Source: Chloroflexota bacterium
GTDB taxonomy: Bacteria > Chloroflexota > Anaerolineae > J036 > Brachytrichaceae
Direction: 5' to 3'
DNA: 40,421 nucleotides
NCBI GenBank assembly: GCA_018969115.1
Contig: JAGWYZ010000007.1
Coordinates: 1-40,421 of the forward strand
The first letter of the stretch is position 1, and each line of letters opens with the position of its first letter. The translations under genes and the position numbers were made by a program. The notes below the pieces were generated by a model that did not search any database, was not told the origin of the DNA, and was given only the letters and a program-made list of their open reading frames with translations. Positions 1 through 7,208 of the stretch are shown in pieces.

Positions 1-1
1 G

Positions 2-496
2 CCCTATACCCCTATTCTCGCCACACTTGGCTATGTGGTTGCGCCCGACTGTGAAAATGTGTTGCTAATTCATCGCAATGCACGACCAGATGACGCGCAT
101 TATGGCAAATATAATGGGTTGGGTGGCAAACTTGACCGCAATGAAAGTGTGACGGCTGGCATGAAGCGCGAATTGTTGGAAGAAGCGGGGATTGAGGTGA
201 CGGCATTACAGTTGCGCGGCACCATCAACTGGCCCGGTTTTGGCAAAAATGGCGAAGATTGGCTTGGCTTTATTTATCTTATTACCGATTGGAATGGGGT
301 CGTGCAGGCTAAAAACCCTGAGGGTGATTTGGTTTGGCGACCCATTCAGACCTTGCTTACTCCGGGGGTGCTTAATCTTTGGCCGGGTGATCGCTATTTT
401 TTACCATTGGTATTTGATACTGACCCGCGTCAATTTCATGGTGTGATGCCTTATTCTGATGGGCAACCAGCGGGTTGGTGGTATGAAAGATTGTAA
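2..496 (+). CDS. Nudix hydrolase (MutT/8-oxo-dGTP diphosphatase type), 5' end outside window
   Basis: Hydrolyses a nucleoside diphosphate linked to another moiety; the MutT subgroup removes oxidised dGTP. The Nudix box is complete: G-x5-E-x7-R-E-L-L-E-E-A-G-I, starting at the second G of GLGGKLDRNE and running through KRELLEEAGIE. The first usable in-window start is GTG at 35, but the frame stays open to base 2 and encodes PYTPILATLGYVVAPD. This is the first beta strand of the family, so the true start lies a few codons before the window. About 165 residues are visible, a normal family length. The C-terminal half has the usual W-x-G and P-L-V-F segments. Substrate cannot be fixed from sequence. 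The next gene is about 180 bases away on the same strand. Confidence 0.9.
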   Translation, partial: PYTPILATLGYVVAPDCENVLLIHRNARPDDAHYGKYNGLGGKLDRNESVTAGMKRELLEEAGIEVTALQLRGTINWPGFGKNGEDWLGFIYLITDWNGVVQAKNPEGDLVWRPIQTLLTPGVLNLWPGDRYFLPLVFDTDPRQFHGVMPYSDGQPAGWWYERL

Positions 497-680
497 AGCG
501 TAAGCCCGAATGATTCAGACGAATGACGGATTCCAAGTGCAGTTGACTATGAGTATAATATTAGAGATGTCTTTGCAATAAAAATTTAAGGACTTATTGT
601 TCAGCGTTTTTCAGAAATAAGATAGAATCTAAAGTTATTAACGCAAAACACCAATACATTGTAGACACGAGGAGATAAAC

Positions 681-1484
681 ATGCAAACAGCAATTTCAAA
701 ATTTGGGTTATTCGCTGCGGGGGCAGCACTCACAATTATGGCCTTAGTGCCAATTGGCGAAAGCACTGTCTCGGCAGATTCAGTTCAAAATTCACCCGAT
801 GTTGTTCGAACACCGACCAATACACCGGTTCCGGGGGCAACCAATCCACCAAGGCCAAACTCGACCAATACACCGACATCGTCTCAGCCAACCCAAGTGC
901 CTAGCCAACCCTATGCCAATATTTTGATTGGTAATACCTCAAGCCCGAGTTTGATTCCTGTGGGTGGAGATTCTGTTTTTACCATTGGCTTGCGATGTGA
1001 TGGTAATGTACCTTGTAATGATGTGGTGGTGTATGACACCTTGCCTAGCTTCATGACTGTGATTTCTGTTGCCCCTGAACGCGCTGAGTCATCGTCAGGC
1101 AGTGGTCAAAATATTACTGTTCGGGTAGGGCAAGTGCGCCAGATGGAAGTATTGAATATTACTGTGGTTGCCCGTGCCATTGCAGCGGGGTCGGCGTTCA
1201 ACGAAGTCCGTGTCACTGCTTCAAACCCAGACAACCCAAATGATAACTATGCCCGTGCGCCGATTGCCGCCACCGGCCCACAACCTATACCGCCACCAAC
1301 CCCAACTCCACAAACGCGCTATGTGGTTGTTGATCGCCCAGTGGTTGTTGATCGTCCGGTGATCAAGTACGTGTATGTGCCATTGCCACGCACTGGTGAT
1401 GAAGAAGTCGCCCCAAGTTTGCCTTTGCTCGCTGTCGGTTTAATAACAATGGCGGCTGGTGTTGTGGCGCGTCGCCGCAAGTAA
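681..1484 (+). CDS. secreted surface protein with DUF11-like domain and LPXTG-type C-terminal anchor
   Basis: Predicted cell-surface protein of 267 residues. Residues 1-32 look like a signal peptide with a hydrophobic core. Residues 40-76 are a Pro/Thr/Asn-rich linker. Residues about 78-195 form a beta-rich domain like the DUF11/CARDB adhesion-type repeats (VYDTLPSFMTVISV is typical). A second Pro-rich linker holds a duplicated VVDRPV unit. The C terminus is a classic sorting signal: LPRTG at 235-239, a hydrophobic stretch near 246-263, then RRRK. The start is supported by a Shine-Dalgarno AGGAGA 6 bases upstream. It stands alone and is followed by a strong terminator. Sortase anchoring is inferred from the motif; no sortase gene is in the window. 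Confidence 0.8.
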   Translation: MQTAISKFGLFAAGAALTIMALVPIGESTVSADSVQNSPDVVRTPTNTPVPGATNPPRPNSTNTPTSSQPTQVPSQPYANILIGNTSSPSLIPVGGDSVFTIGLRCDGNVPCNDVVVYDTLPSFMTVISVAPERAESSSGSGQNITVRVGQVRQMEVLNITVVARAIAAGSAFNEVRVTASNPDNPNDNYARAPIAATGPQPIPPPTPTPQTRYVVVDRPVVVDRPVIKYVYVPLPRTGDEEVAPSLPLLAVGLITMAAGVVARRRK

Positions 1485-1509
1485 GATTGGTTTAAAGCGT
1501 TAATCAAGT

Positions 1510-1558
1510 TTCAACAAAAAAGCCTGTCAGACAAAATCTGACAGGCTTTTTTGTTGAA
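1510..1558. terminator. rho-independent terminator after the LPXTG gene
   Basis: Perfect 22-bp inverted repeat with a 5-base CAAAA loop. The stem core is GCCTGTCAGA/TCTGACAGGC, flanked by A6 on the left and T6 on the right, so it can terminate transcription in either direction. Confidence 0.9.
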
Positions 1559-1559
1559 A

Positions 1560-1695
1560 AAAGCAAGTGAATGTAAAAGATAAAATACCAATTTCATGAT
1601 CCGTCCGCAAGCTATGCTTGCGGACGGATCATGAAATTGGCGAAAACAATATCTTACGGGGTTGTGGCATTTCAGCTTTTATATTCACTTGCTTT
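1560..1695. repeat. nested inverted repeat (variable-core hairpin, copy A)
   Basis: Inner hairpin: perfect 25-bp arms at 1588-1612 and 1616-1640 with a TAT loop closed by AGC/GCT. An outer 20-bp inverted repeat (1560-1579 and 1676-1695, 19 of 20 matching, AAAGCAAGTGAAT core) encloses it. The left junction reads AAAAGATAAAATACC and the right junction TTGGCGAAAA, like the other copies. There is no T-tract next to the hairpin. It fills most of the gap before the glycosyltransferase gene. Confidence 0.8.
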
Positions 1696-1751
1696 ATTTT
1701 GCAACTTTAATGATCAATTAAAATTCGCGCCTCTAAAAACGCAAAAGTATC

Positions 1752-2978
1752 TTGAACAGCATAACTCATAACACCATTGTCTTTGTTGACGGCATGAAGG
1801 GCGGCCATCACACCACCGATGTGTGTTTGTATGTGCGGGCTGCGCTTGAATTGGGATATTGCGTGATTGTGTGTTGTGCCGAGCCAGATGTGGTGCAAAA
1901 TTGGGTCGATGTTTATTGTCCTCATTCACGTGCGCGTTTTCGGGTGTTTGCCTTTGCTGATCCACCTTATGTTCGGTATCACGTGCGACGGCTGCGGGCC
2001 ACTTTAGAGGTGTGGGCACGCTGGAATGCTGCGATACGGGCCATTAACGCGGCTGTTTCCCATACCCATTGGAAGCCAGACCTTGTTTTTTTTAATTATT
2101 TAGATGGTTATTTGTCTTTGGGGTTAATGGCGACGTGGATTGACCGCTTGATGTTGTATCGTTGGTCGGGGCTTTATTTCAGCTCTAGCTATCAACGATT
2201 TGGCATTTCGCGACCGCATTTGCGACGCGGGCCAGCCCACCCATTTGCAGCTTTGCGTTCACGGCGATGTCATGTCGTGGCTGCACTCGACGAGGGTGGG
2301 GCCGTGGCTTTATCGCATATGATTGGTAAACCGGTGATTGCTTTCCCTGATCCACAAGACGATTCGCCGCCCGATACCACATTTGCCCCAGCTTTGGCCG
2401 CTCAAGGTGCGGCGGCGGGGCGGCCTATTATTGGGGTGGTGGGCAGTTTGGCGCAACGCAAAGGCGTAGCAGCATTGGCGCAGGTAGCGCAACAATGTGC
2501 TGATCGCGGCTGGTTTTTTTTGTTTGCGGGTTATTTGGTGCGTGATACGTTTAGCAAGGCTGAGTTACACATGATTGATGAATTGATCGCTGCGCAGCCG
2601 CAGCATTGCTATTTTTATTTGCAGCATATCCCCGATCAAGCCCAGTTTAACGCACTAATTGATGTTTGTGATATCGTGTATGCGGCTTATGAAAATTTTT
2701 TGCCGAGCAGTGGGTTATTAACCAAGGCGGCCTTGTTTGATAAGCCGGTGATTGTGAGTAAAGGCTATTGCATGGCCGAGCGTGTGCAACGTTTTGGCAT
2801 GGGTGCGACCATGTATCAAGGCAATGTTGCACAGTGTATCGAGGCGATTGAATTTTTGACTGACCCGTTACGACGTAGACAAATTGCACTCGATTTTGCT
2901 GGTTATCGCAACGAACATTCGTCAGAACAGCTTAAGCGGGTGTTGAAGATGGTGATGGATGCAGGGGCTGATTCTTAG
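1752..2978 (+). CDS. GT-B fold glycosyltransferase (family 4-like)
   Basis: Predicted to transfer a sugar from a nucleotide-sugar donor in the cytoplasm, probably for a surface glycan. The protein is 408 residues. The N-terminal strand TIVFVDGMKGGHH is followed by an acceptor domain. The C-terminal donor domain has GVVGSLAQRKGVAALAQVAQ and LPSSGLLTKAALFDKPVIVS, where GT4 enzymes bind the nucleotide-sugar. The start is uncertain: TTG at 1752 keeps the whole first strand, while the first ATG (1794) would cut through it. The epimerase gene follows 6 bases after the stop, so the two are co-transcribed. Donor and acceptor are unknown. Confidence 0.75.
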   Translation: MNSITHNTIVFVDGMKGGHHTTDVCLYVRAALELGYCVIVCCAEPDVVQNWVDVYCPHSRARFRVFAFADPPYVRYHVRRLRATLEVWARWNAAIRAINAAVSHTHWKPDLVFFNYLDGYLSLGLMATWIDRLMLYRWSGLYFSSSYQRFGISRPHLRRGPAHPFAALRSRRCHVVAALDEGGAVALSHMIGKPVIAFPDPQDDSPPDTTFAPALAAQGAAAGRPIIGVVGSLAQRKGVAALAQVAQQCADRGWFFLFAGYLVRDTFSKAELHMIDELIAAQPQHCYFYLQHIPDQAQFNALIDVCDIVYAAYENFLPSSGLLTKAALFDKPVIVSKGYCMAERVQRFGMGATMYQGNVAQCIEAIEFLTDPLRRRQIALDFAGYRNEHSSEQLKRVLKMVMDAGADS

Positions 2979-2984
2979 TGATTA

Positions 2985-3971
2985 ATGATGAATAAAAATG
3001 ATTTGATTGTGGTCGCCGGTGGCGGCGGGTTTATTGGTGGGCATTTGGTGGCACGCTTGCGCCAACTTGGTCATTCGCATATTCGGGCGGTCGATTGCAA
3101 ACCGGTGGGTGAGTGGTATCAAAGTTTTGCCGATGTGGATAACCAGCAGTTGGATTTGCAAGAAAAAGACGCTTGTATGACGGTGGCGAAAGACGCGACT
3201 GAAATTTATATGTTGGCTGCCGATATGGGTGGCATGGGGTTTATTGAAAATAATCGCGCATTGTGTATGTTGTCATCGCTTATTAACACCCATATGTTGA
3301 TGGCCGCCAAGACGTACGGTGTGTCGCGCTATTTTTATTCGTCATCGGCCTGTGTGTATGCCGCCGACAAGCAAACCTCGCCCGAAGTGGTTGCGCTAAA
3401 AGAAAGTGATGCATACCCGGCTATGCCCGAAGATGGCTATGGTTGGGAGAAGTTGTTTGGCGAGCGTATGTGTCGCCATTTTAGCGAAGATTTTGGCTTG
3501 ATGACGCGGGTGGCGCGTTATCATAATGTGTATGGGCCAAATGGCACATGGGATGGCGGGCGTGAAAAAGCCCCAGCCGCCATTTGCCGAAAAGTCATTG
3601 CCGCCAAATTGAGTGGCCAGCATCAAATTGAAATTTGGGGCGATGGGCAACAGACCCGCAGTTTTACTTATATTGATGATTGTATTAAAGGCACGATGCT
3701 GTTGATGCATAGTGCGGTTGAAGAGCCAATTAACATTGGCAGCAGCCAGTTGGTGACGATTAATCAATTGGTCGATATTGTTGAAAATATTGCCGGGATT
3801 AAGCTGAGGCGCAATTACAATTTGAGCGCCCCCAAGGGAGTGCGGGGGCGTAATAGTGACAATACACTCATTCAACAGCGCCTTGCTTGGCAGCCCGATA
3901 CCCGTTTAGAAGATGGCATGGAGCGGACGTATCGCTGGATTTATGAGCAGATGACGGATCAATTAAGCTAG
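2985..3971 (+). CDS. GDP-mannose 3,5-epimerase-like SDR enzyme
   Basis: Extended short-chain dehydrogenase that very likely converts GDP-D-mannose to GDP-L-galactose or GDP-L-gulose. The NAD site AGGGGFIGG is at residues 11-19. The catalytic YGWEK has Tyr152 and Lys156. SSSACVY carries Cys123, the acid/base cysteine position known in GDP-mannose 3,5-epimerases. NVYGPNGTWDGGREKAPAA and WGDGQQTRSFTYIDDC closely follow the plant enzyme, as does GVRGRNSDN near the C terminus. ATGs at 2985 and 2988 are equally possible starts. It sits between two glycosyltransferases, which suggests the product is built into a surface polysaccharide rather than ascorbate. A UDP-sugar epimerase role is less likely given the GREKAP and GVRGRNSDN segments. 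Confidence 0.85.
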   Translation: MMNKNDLIVVAGGGGFIGGHLVARLRQLGHSHIRAVDCKPVGEWYQSFADVDNQQLDLQEKDACMTVAKDATEIYMLAADMGGMGFIENNRALCMLSSLINTHMLMAAKTYGVSRYFYSSSACVYAADKQTSPEVVALKESDAYPAMPEDGYGWEKLFGERMCRHFSEDFGLMTRVARYHNVYGPNGTWDGGREKAPAAICRKVIAAKLSGQHQIEIWGDGQQTRSFTYIDDCIKGTMLLMHSAVEEPINIGSSQLVTINQLVDIVENIAGIKLRRNYNLSAPKGVRGRNSDNTLIQQRLAWQPDTRLEDGMERTYRWIYEQMTDQLS

Positions 3972-3989
3972 TTGTAGTAAACTTTTGCT

Positions 3990-4268
3990 ATGGTTAACGA
4001 GGTTTTGCCAGCTGGTTGCCGTTATAGTTCAGATGTTTTTCGATTGCGTGGCGAAGAACTTCATCAACAAATTTTGCCTAGGTTACAACCTGAAGATATT
4101 GGCAAATTTATGGCGATTGATATTGAGAGTGGCGAATTTGAAATAGATGAAGATGATTATGCTGTAATTGATCGTTTACTAAAAAGAATCCCACAAGCCC
4201 AATCTTGGTTATGTCGTGTTGGTTATTCAGCCGCATATCGGATGGGCGGACGAAGCATACGACTTTGA
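3990..4268 (+). CDS. small hypothetical protein paired with retropepsin-like gene
   Basis: 92 residues with an acidic centre (DIESGEFEIDEDDYAVIDRLLKR) and no signal peptide or membrane segment. I do not recognise a named domain. It ends 10 bases before a clan AA aspartic protease gene, an arrangement seen for small antitoxin-like partners of such proteases in other bacteria; that comparison comes from general knowledge, not from a motif here. Local sequence is more AT-rich than the flanking glycosylation genes, so the pair may have been inserted. Confidence 0.65.
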   Translation: MVNEVLPAGCRYSSDVFRLRGEELHQQILPRLQPEDIGKFMAIDIESGEFEIDEDDYAVIDRLLKRIPQAQSWLCRVGYSAAYRMGGRSIRL

Positions 4269-4278
4269 GCAATGAATC

Positions 4279-4650
4279 ATGATTACTGGTAAAGTGAATA
4301 AGGCTTTGGATCCTATCGTTTCTTTAACGATTATAGGCAATGGAACCGAAGTTACGGTTGATGCTGTCATTGACACCGGCTTTAGTGGGGAGCTTACACT
4401 ACCATTAGATTTAATTAAGTCTTTAACCTTACTTTGGCGCTCGCGGGGTATCTCAATTTTAGGTGATGGCTCTGAAAGTGTATTTGATTTATATTTTGGC
4501 GCTGTTATTTGGAATAACAAAATTCATAAAGTGGTCATTGATAGTGTTGAAACGATGCCGCTAATTGGCATGCGATTGCTTAGAAATAGCACATTGTGGA
4601 TTGAAGTGTGTGAGGGTGGGGACGTGAGGATTGAATCAATGTTGCCATAA
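4279..4650 (+). CDS. clan AA (retropepsin-like) aspartic protease
   Basis: 123-residue single-domain aspartic protease of the retroviral-pepsin fold, which would act as a homodimer. The active-site motif is D-T-G at residues 32-34 within VDAVIDTGFSGELTLP, and the second conserved strand is VVIDSVETMPLIGMRLL near residues 90-105. Length and motif spacing fit the bacterial and archaeal clan AA family. It has no signal peptide, so it is probably cytoplasmic. It is the second gene of a two-gene unit inside a sugar-modification cluster. The substrate is unknown. Confidence 0.8.
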   Translation: MITGKVNKALDPIVSLTIIGNGTEVTVDAVIDTGFSGELTLPLDLIKSLTLLWRSRGISILGDGSESVFDLYFGAVIWNNKIHKVVIDSVETMPLIGMRLLRNSTLWIEVCEGGDVRIESMLP

Positions 4651-4691
4651 TACGGTTTTAGTTTCAACCCTATTATGAACGCCTAATCGCT

Positions 4692-5915
4692 ATGCGCATT
4701 CTTAAACTTACCTCTGCTTACCCCGAATTTTTGCGGCAGTTTTACCTTGCGCATCCACAATTAAACGCACAATCGACTTATGCCGAACACAAGGCTGGGC
4801 TAGACCGGGATTTGTTTTATTTGTGCGATTTGTGGACACCGGTCATTACTCCTCTTGGACATGAGGTGCTTGAGGTTACGATAAATGCTGAGGCGATGCA
4901 ACGGGCGTGGGCGCGTGAGCATGGCCTTGCCCCCAATTTGCCGTTAGGTGAAATTGTGGCTGAGCAAGCACGGCAATTTAGGCCCGATGTGTTGATGTAT
5001 GAGGAGCATGACGAGGCCGAATTGTTGCGCGTGCGCGAGGCCGCGCCGAGTATTCGGCTGGTGTTTACGATTGTGGGCAGTGCTTTGTTTCCGTCTGGGG
5101 TTTGGCATCATGTCGATTTGTTTGTAAGTTGTGCGCCAGAATCGGTGAAACGGTTGCGGGCGCAAGGCTTTCGCGCCGAACACCTCGATCATGGTTTTGA
5201 TGCGCGGATTTTGACCCATTTGCAAACCCGAAAACGCTATATTGAGATGACGTTTATTGGCTCGTTGGTGCGTAATAGCCAATTTCATTTAGAGCGCGAG
5301 CAAATTTTAGAGCGTTTGGTTGATTTGAAGGTCGATTTGCAGATTTTTTCGCCAAGCTATGATTTAACTTGGCGTGATGATGTGAAATGGTGGCTGCGCA
5401 ATAGCGCATTTGATGCATTGATGTGGGCGCAGGCGCATGGGGTTGCGCGCCAGTATATTGACCGAGTGCCGGGTTTGAATTTGGTTGCTAAATATGCTAG
5501 GCAAGCCATGCGCCCCATCAACCCTAAGCTAAAGCCGCTGCTGAAACCATCGGTGTTTGGGTTGCCTATGTTCCAGGTTTTGCGCGATTCTAAAATTGCG
5601 CTCAATATTCATGCCGATTCATCACCCACTCATGCCTCGAATGGCAAATTGTTTGAGACGACCGGCGTTGGCACGTTGCTGGTGACTGATTGGCGTGATA
5701 ATCTGCCACAATTGTTTGCGCCGGGCAGCGAGGTATTGGCTTATCGCAGCCCTGACGAAGCGGCTGAACTTATTCGATATTATCTTGATCATGATGCCGA
5801 GCGTGAGTCGATTGCGGCGGCAGGCCAGCGCCGCACCTTGGGGCATTACACCTATGCACATCGTGCTAAACAGTTGGTGGCGATTATTGAGCAAAAGATG
5901 GCAGATTTGAATTAG
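4692..5915 (+). CDS. CgeB-like glycosyltransferase
   Basis: Predicted cytoplasmic glycosyltransferase of 407 residues. N-terminal MRILKLTSAYPEFLRQFY is followed by a DUF3880-like region (PDVLMYEEHDEAELL). The C-terminal Glyco_trans_1_2-like part contains LNIHADSSPTHASNGKLFE, TTGVGTLLVTDW and YRSPDEAAELIRYYLDHD. These resemble the CgeB group of spore-coat and surface glycosylation enzymes. It starts 41 bases after the protease gene and probably belonged to the same operon as the epimerase before the small pair arrived. The coding end touches a heptamer repeat array. Confidence 0.75.
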   Translation: MRILKLTSAYPEFLRQFYLAHPQLNAQSTYAEHKAGLDRDLFYLCDLWTPVITPLGHEVLEVTINAEAMQRAWAREHGLAPNLPLGEIVAEQARQFRPDVLMYEEHDEAELLRVREAAPSIRLVFTIVGSALFPSGVWHHVDLFVSCAPESVKRLRAQGFRAEHLDHGFDARILTHLQTRKRYIEMTFIGSLVRNSQFHLEREQILERLVDLKVDLQIFSPSYDLTWRDDVKWWLRNSAFDALMWAQAHGVARQYIDRVPGLNLVAKYARQAMRPINPKLKPLLKPSVFGLPMFQVLRDSKIALNIHADSSPTHASNGKLFETTGVGTLLVTDWRDNLPQLFAPGSEVLAYRSPDEAAELIRYYLDHDAERESIAAAGQRRTLGHYTYAHRAKQLVAIIEQKMADLN

Positions 5916-5960
5916 TGGTCAATGGTTAGTGATTAATGGTTAGTGGTCAATGGTTAGTAA
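5912..5960. repeat. heptamer tandem array (TTAGTGG/TCAATGG)
   Basis: About seven 7-base units alternating TTAGTGG, TCAATGG, TTAGTGA and TTAATGG. It begins inside the last codons of the glycosyltransferase gene. The 391-base gap that follows (5916-6306) holds this array, hairpin copy B and a second heptamer array, with no gene. Confidence 0.8.
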
Positions 5961-6005
5961 CTGAGTTTAAAGTCCAAGCTAAACAGACATTTTTGCACAG
6001 GAATT

Positions 6006-6204
6006 CTTAGAGGGTGTTTCTTAAATCAATTTACACTTTTTTGTCAGATGAAACCGCGTAATTTTATCAAATAAGAGCGCCTATTTAGACAAAATGAATG
6101 CCAAAATCACTATCTCAGGGTTGTTATGGGGTGGCAAAGCCACCCCATAACAACCCTGAGATAGTGATTTTGGCGAAAAATTGTTTTAAGAAACAGTGTC
6201 TAAG
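6006..6204. repeat. nested inverted repeat (variable-core hairpin, copy B)
   Basis: Inner hairpin: perfect 36-bp arms at 6100-6135 and 6139-6174 with an AAA loop closed by GGC/GCC. The stem base is GCCAAAATCACTAT and returns as ATAGTGATTTTGGC followed by GAAAAATTGTTTTAA. Outer inverted repeats at 6006-6025 and 6185-6204 match at 17 of 20 positions (CTTAGA-nnn-TGTTTCTTAAA). Confidence 0.85.
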
Positions 6205-6227
6205 ATACGCTGTCTAAGACGAAATTT

Positions 6228-6304
6228 AGAATTGAAAATTTAAAATGTAAAATTGAACATATCTGATTTCAAATTCTGCATTCTCAATTCTCAATTCTCA
6301 ATTG
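6228..6304. repeat. heptamer array with inverted partner (TAAAATT ... ATTCTCA)
   Basis: Left half has degenerate units such as GAAAATT and TAAAATG. The right half has clean ATTCTCA units that are roughly its reverse complement. It ends 2 bases before the hydrolase ATG and opens the reading frame upstream, giving a false N-terminal extension. Confidence 0.75.
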
Positions 6305-6306
6305 TT

Positions 6307-7155
6307 ATGCGCTACCACGAAACCCAACTCACCACCGCCGATGGACTCAAGCTTTATGCCCAAGCATGGCAACCCGACACCGCGCCCAAGGCCTATGTTA
6401 CCTTGGTGCATGGATTAGGCGAACACAGCGGGCGCTATGCCCATGTGGCGGCGCATTTGGCCGCGCACGGCTACGCCACCCACACCTTCGACCTGCGCGG
6501 GCATGGCAAATCGCCCGGCCAACCGCGGGGTTATGTCAATTCATTCGATGACTATGTGACTGATGCCGAAGCACTGGTGAAATCGGTGCAAGTGGCGGCA
6601 GGGCGGCCCATTTTCTTGATGGGGCACAGCATGGGTGGGGCCATTGCCACGCTGTATGTCATGACGCGCCAACCCAATCAAGTCGGCGGGGCGGTCAATG
6701 GCCTCATTCTCAGCAGCGCCGCGCTCAAATTGGCCGATGATGTGCCACCCATTCTGATCAAGCTGTCGGGGGTGATCAGCAAATTAGCGCCCACCCTCGC
6801 CACCATGAAGATCAACCCCGAGACCATCTCGCGTGACCCTGAGATTGTAAATAAGGCCGGAAATGACCCGCTGTGTCATTATGGCGGAACCCGTGCCCGC
6901 ACTGGGGCCGAGCTTGTGCGTGCGATCAATTTAATTGCGGCGGGCGCTGGCAGCATCACCCTGCCCATTTATCTCTTTCATGGCACAGTCGATAAACTGA
7001 CCAACCCCGAAGGCAGCAAACAAGTGTATGCCAAGGTGGCCTCTGCCGACAAAACCCTCAAGCTCTATGAGGGCGCTTACCACGAAACACTCAACGACAT
7101 CTGCAAAGCCGAAGTGCTGACCGACCTGACCGCGTGGCTGGATGCGAGAAGTTAA
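6307..7155 (+). CDS. alpha/beta hydrolase, monoacylglycerol lipase-like
   Basis: Serine hydrolase of the Hydrolase_4/monoacylglycerol lipase group, expected to cleave monoacylglycerols or lysophospholipids. In the 282-residue protein, the oxyanion HG motif is LVHGLGEHSGRY (residues 33-44) and the nucleophile elbow is GHSMGG with Ser108. Asp229 in LFHGTVDK and His259 in EGAYHE complete the triad. The frame is open to an ATG at 6253, but those 18 codons are made of the heptamer array, so I start at the ATG of MRYHETQL. It has no signal peptide. The neighbouring gene on the right is convergent. Confidence 0.88.
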   Translation: MRYHETQLTTADGLKLYAQAWQPDTAPKAYVTLVHGLGEHSGRYAHVAAHLAAHGYATHTFDLRGHGKSPGQPRGYVNSFDDYVTDAEALVKSVQVAAGRPIFLMGHSMGGAIATLYVMTRQPNQVGGAVNGLILSSAALKLADDVPPILIKLSGVISKLAPTLATMKINPETISRDPEIVNKAGNDPLCHYGGTRARTGAELVRAINLIAAGAGSITLPIYLFHGTVDKLTNPEGSKQVYAKVASADKTLKLYEGAYHETLNDICKAEVLTDLTAWLDARS

Positions 7156-7208
7156 GAGTTGAGGGTTGAGAGTTAAGCCTCTCAACGCTCAACCCTCAAC
7201 TCTCAACT
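7150..7208. repeat. inverted heptamer array (GAGTTGA / TCAACTC) between convergent genes
   Basis: Units GAGTTAA, GAGTTGA, GGGTTGA, GAGTTAA, then CTC AACGCTC AACCCTC AACTCTC as the reverse complement, so the whole can fold as a hairpin. The stop codons of both flanking genes lie inside it. Confidence 0.85.

Noticed and set aside
6253-6306. Longer hydrolase start at 6253, and likewise 16139, 17487, 18949 and 32613
   Set aside because: The extra codons are encoded by repeat arrays or overlap the previous gene, and conserved domains begin right after the later ATG.
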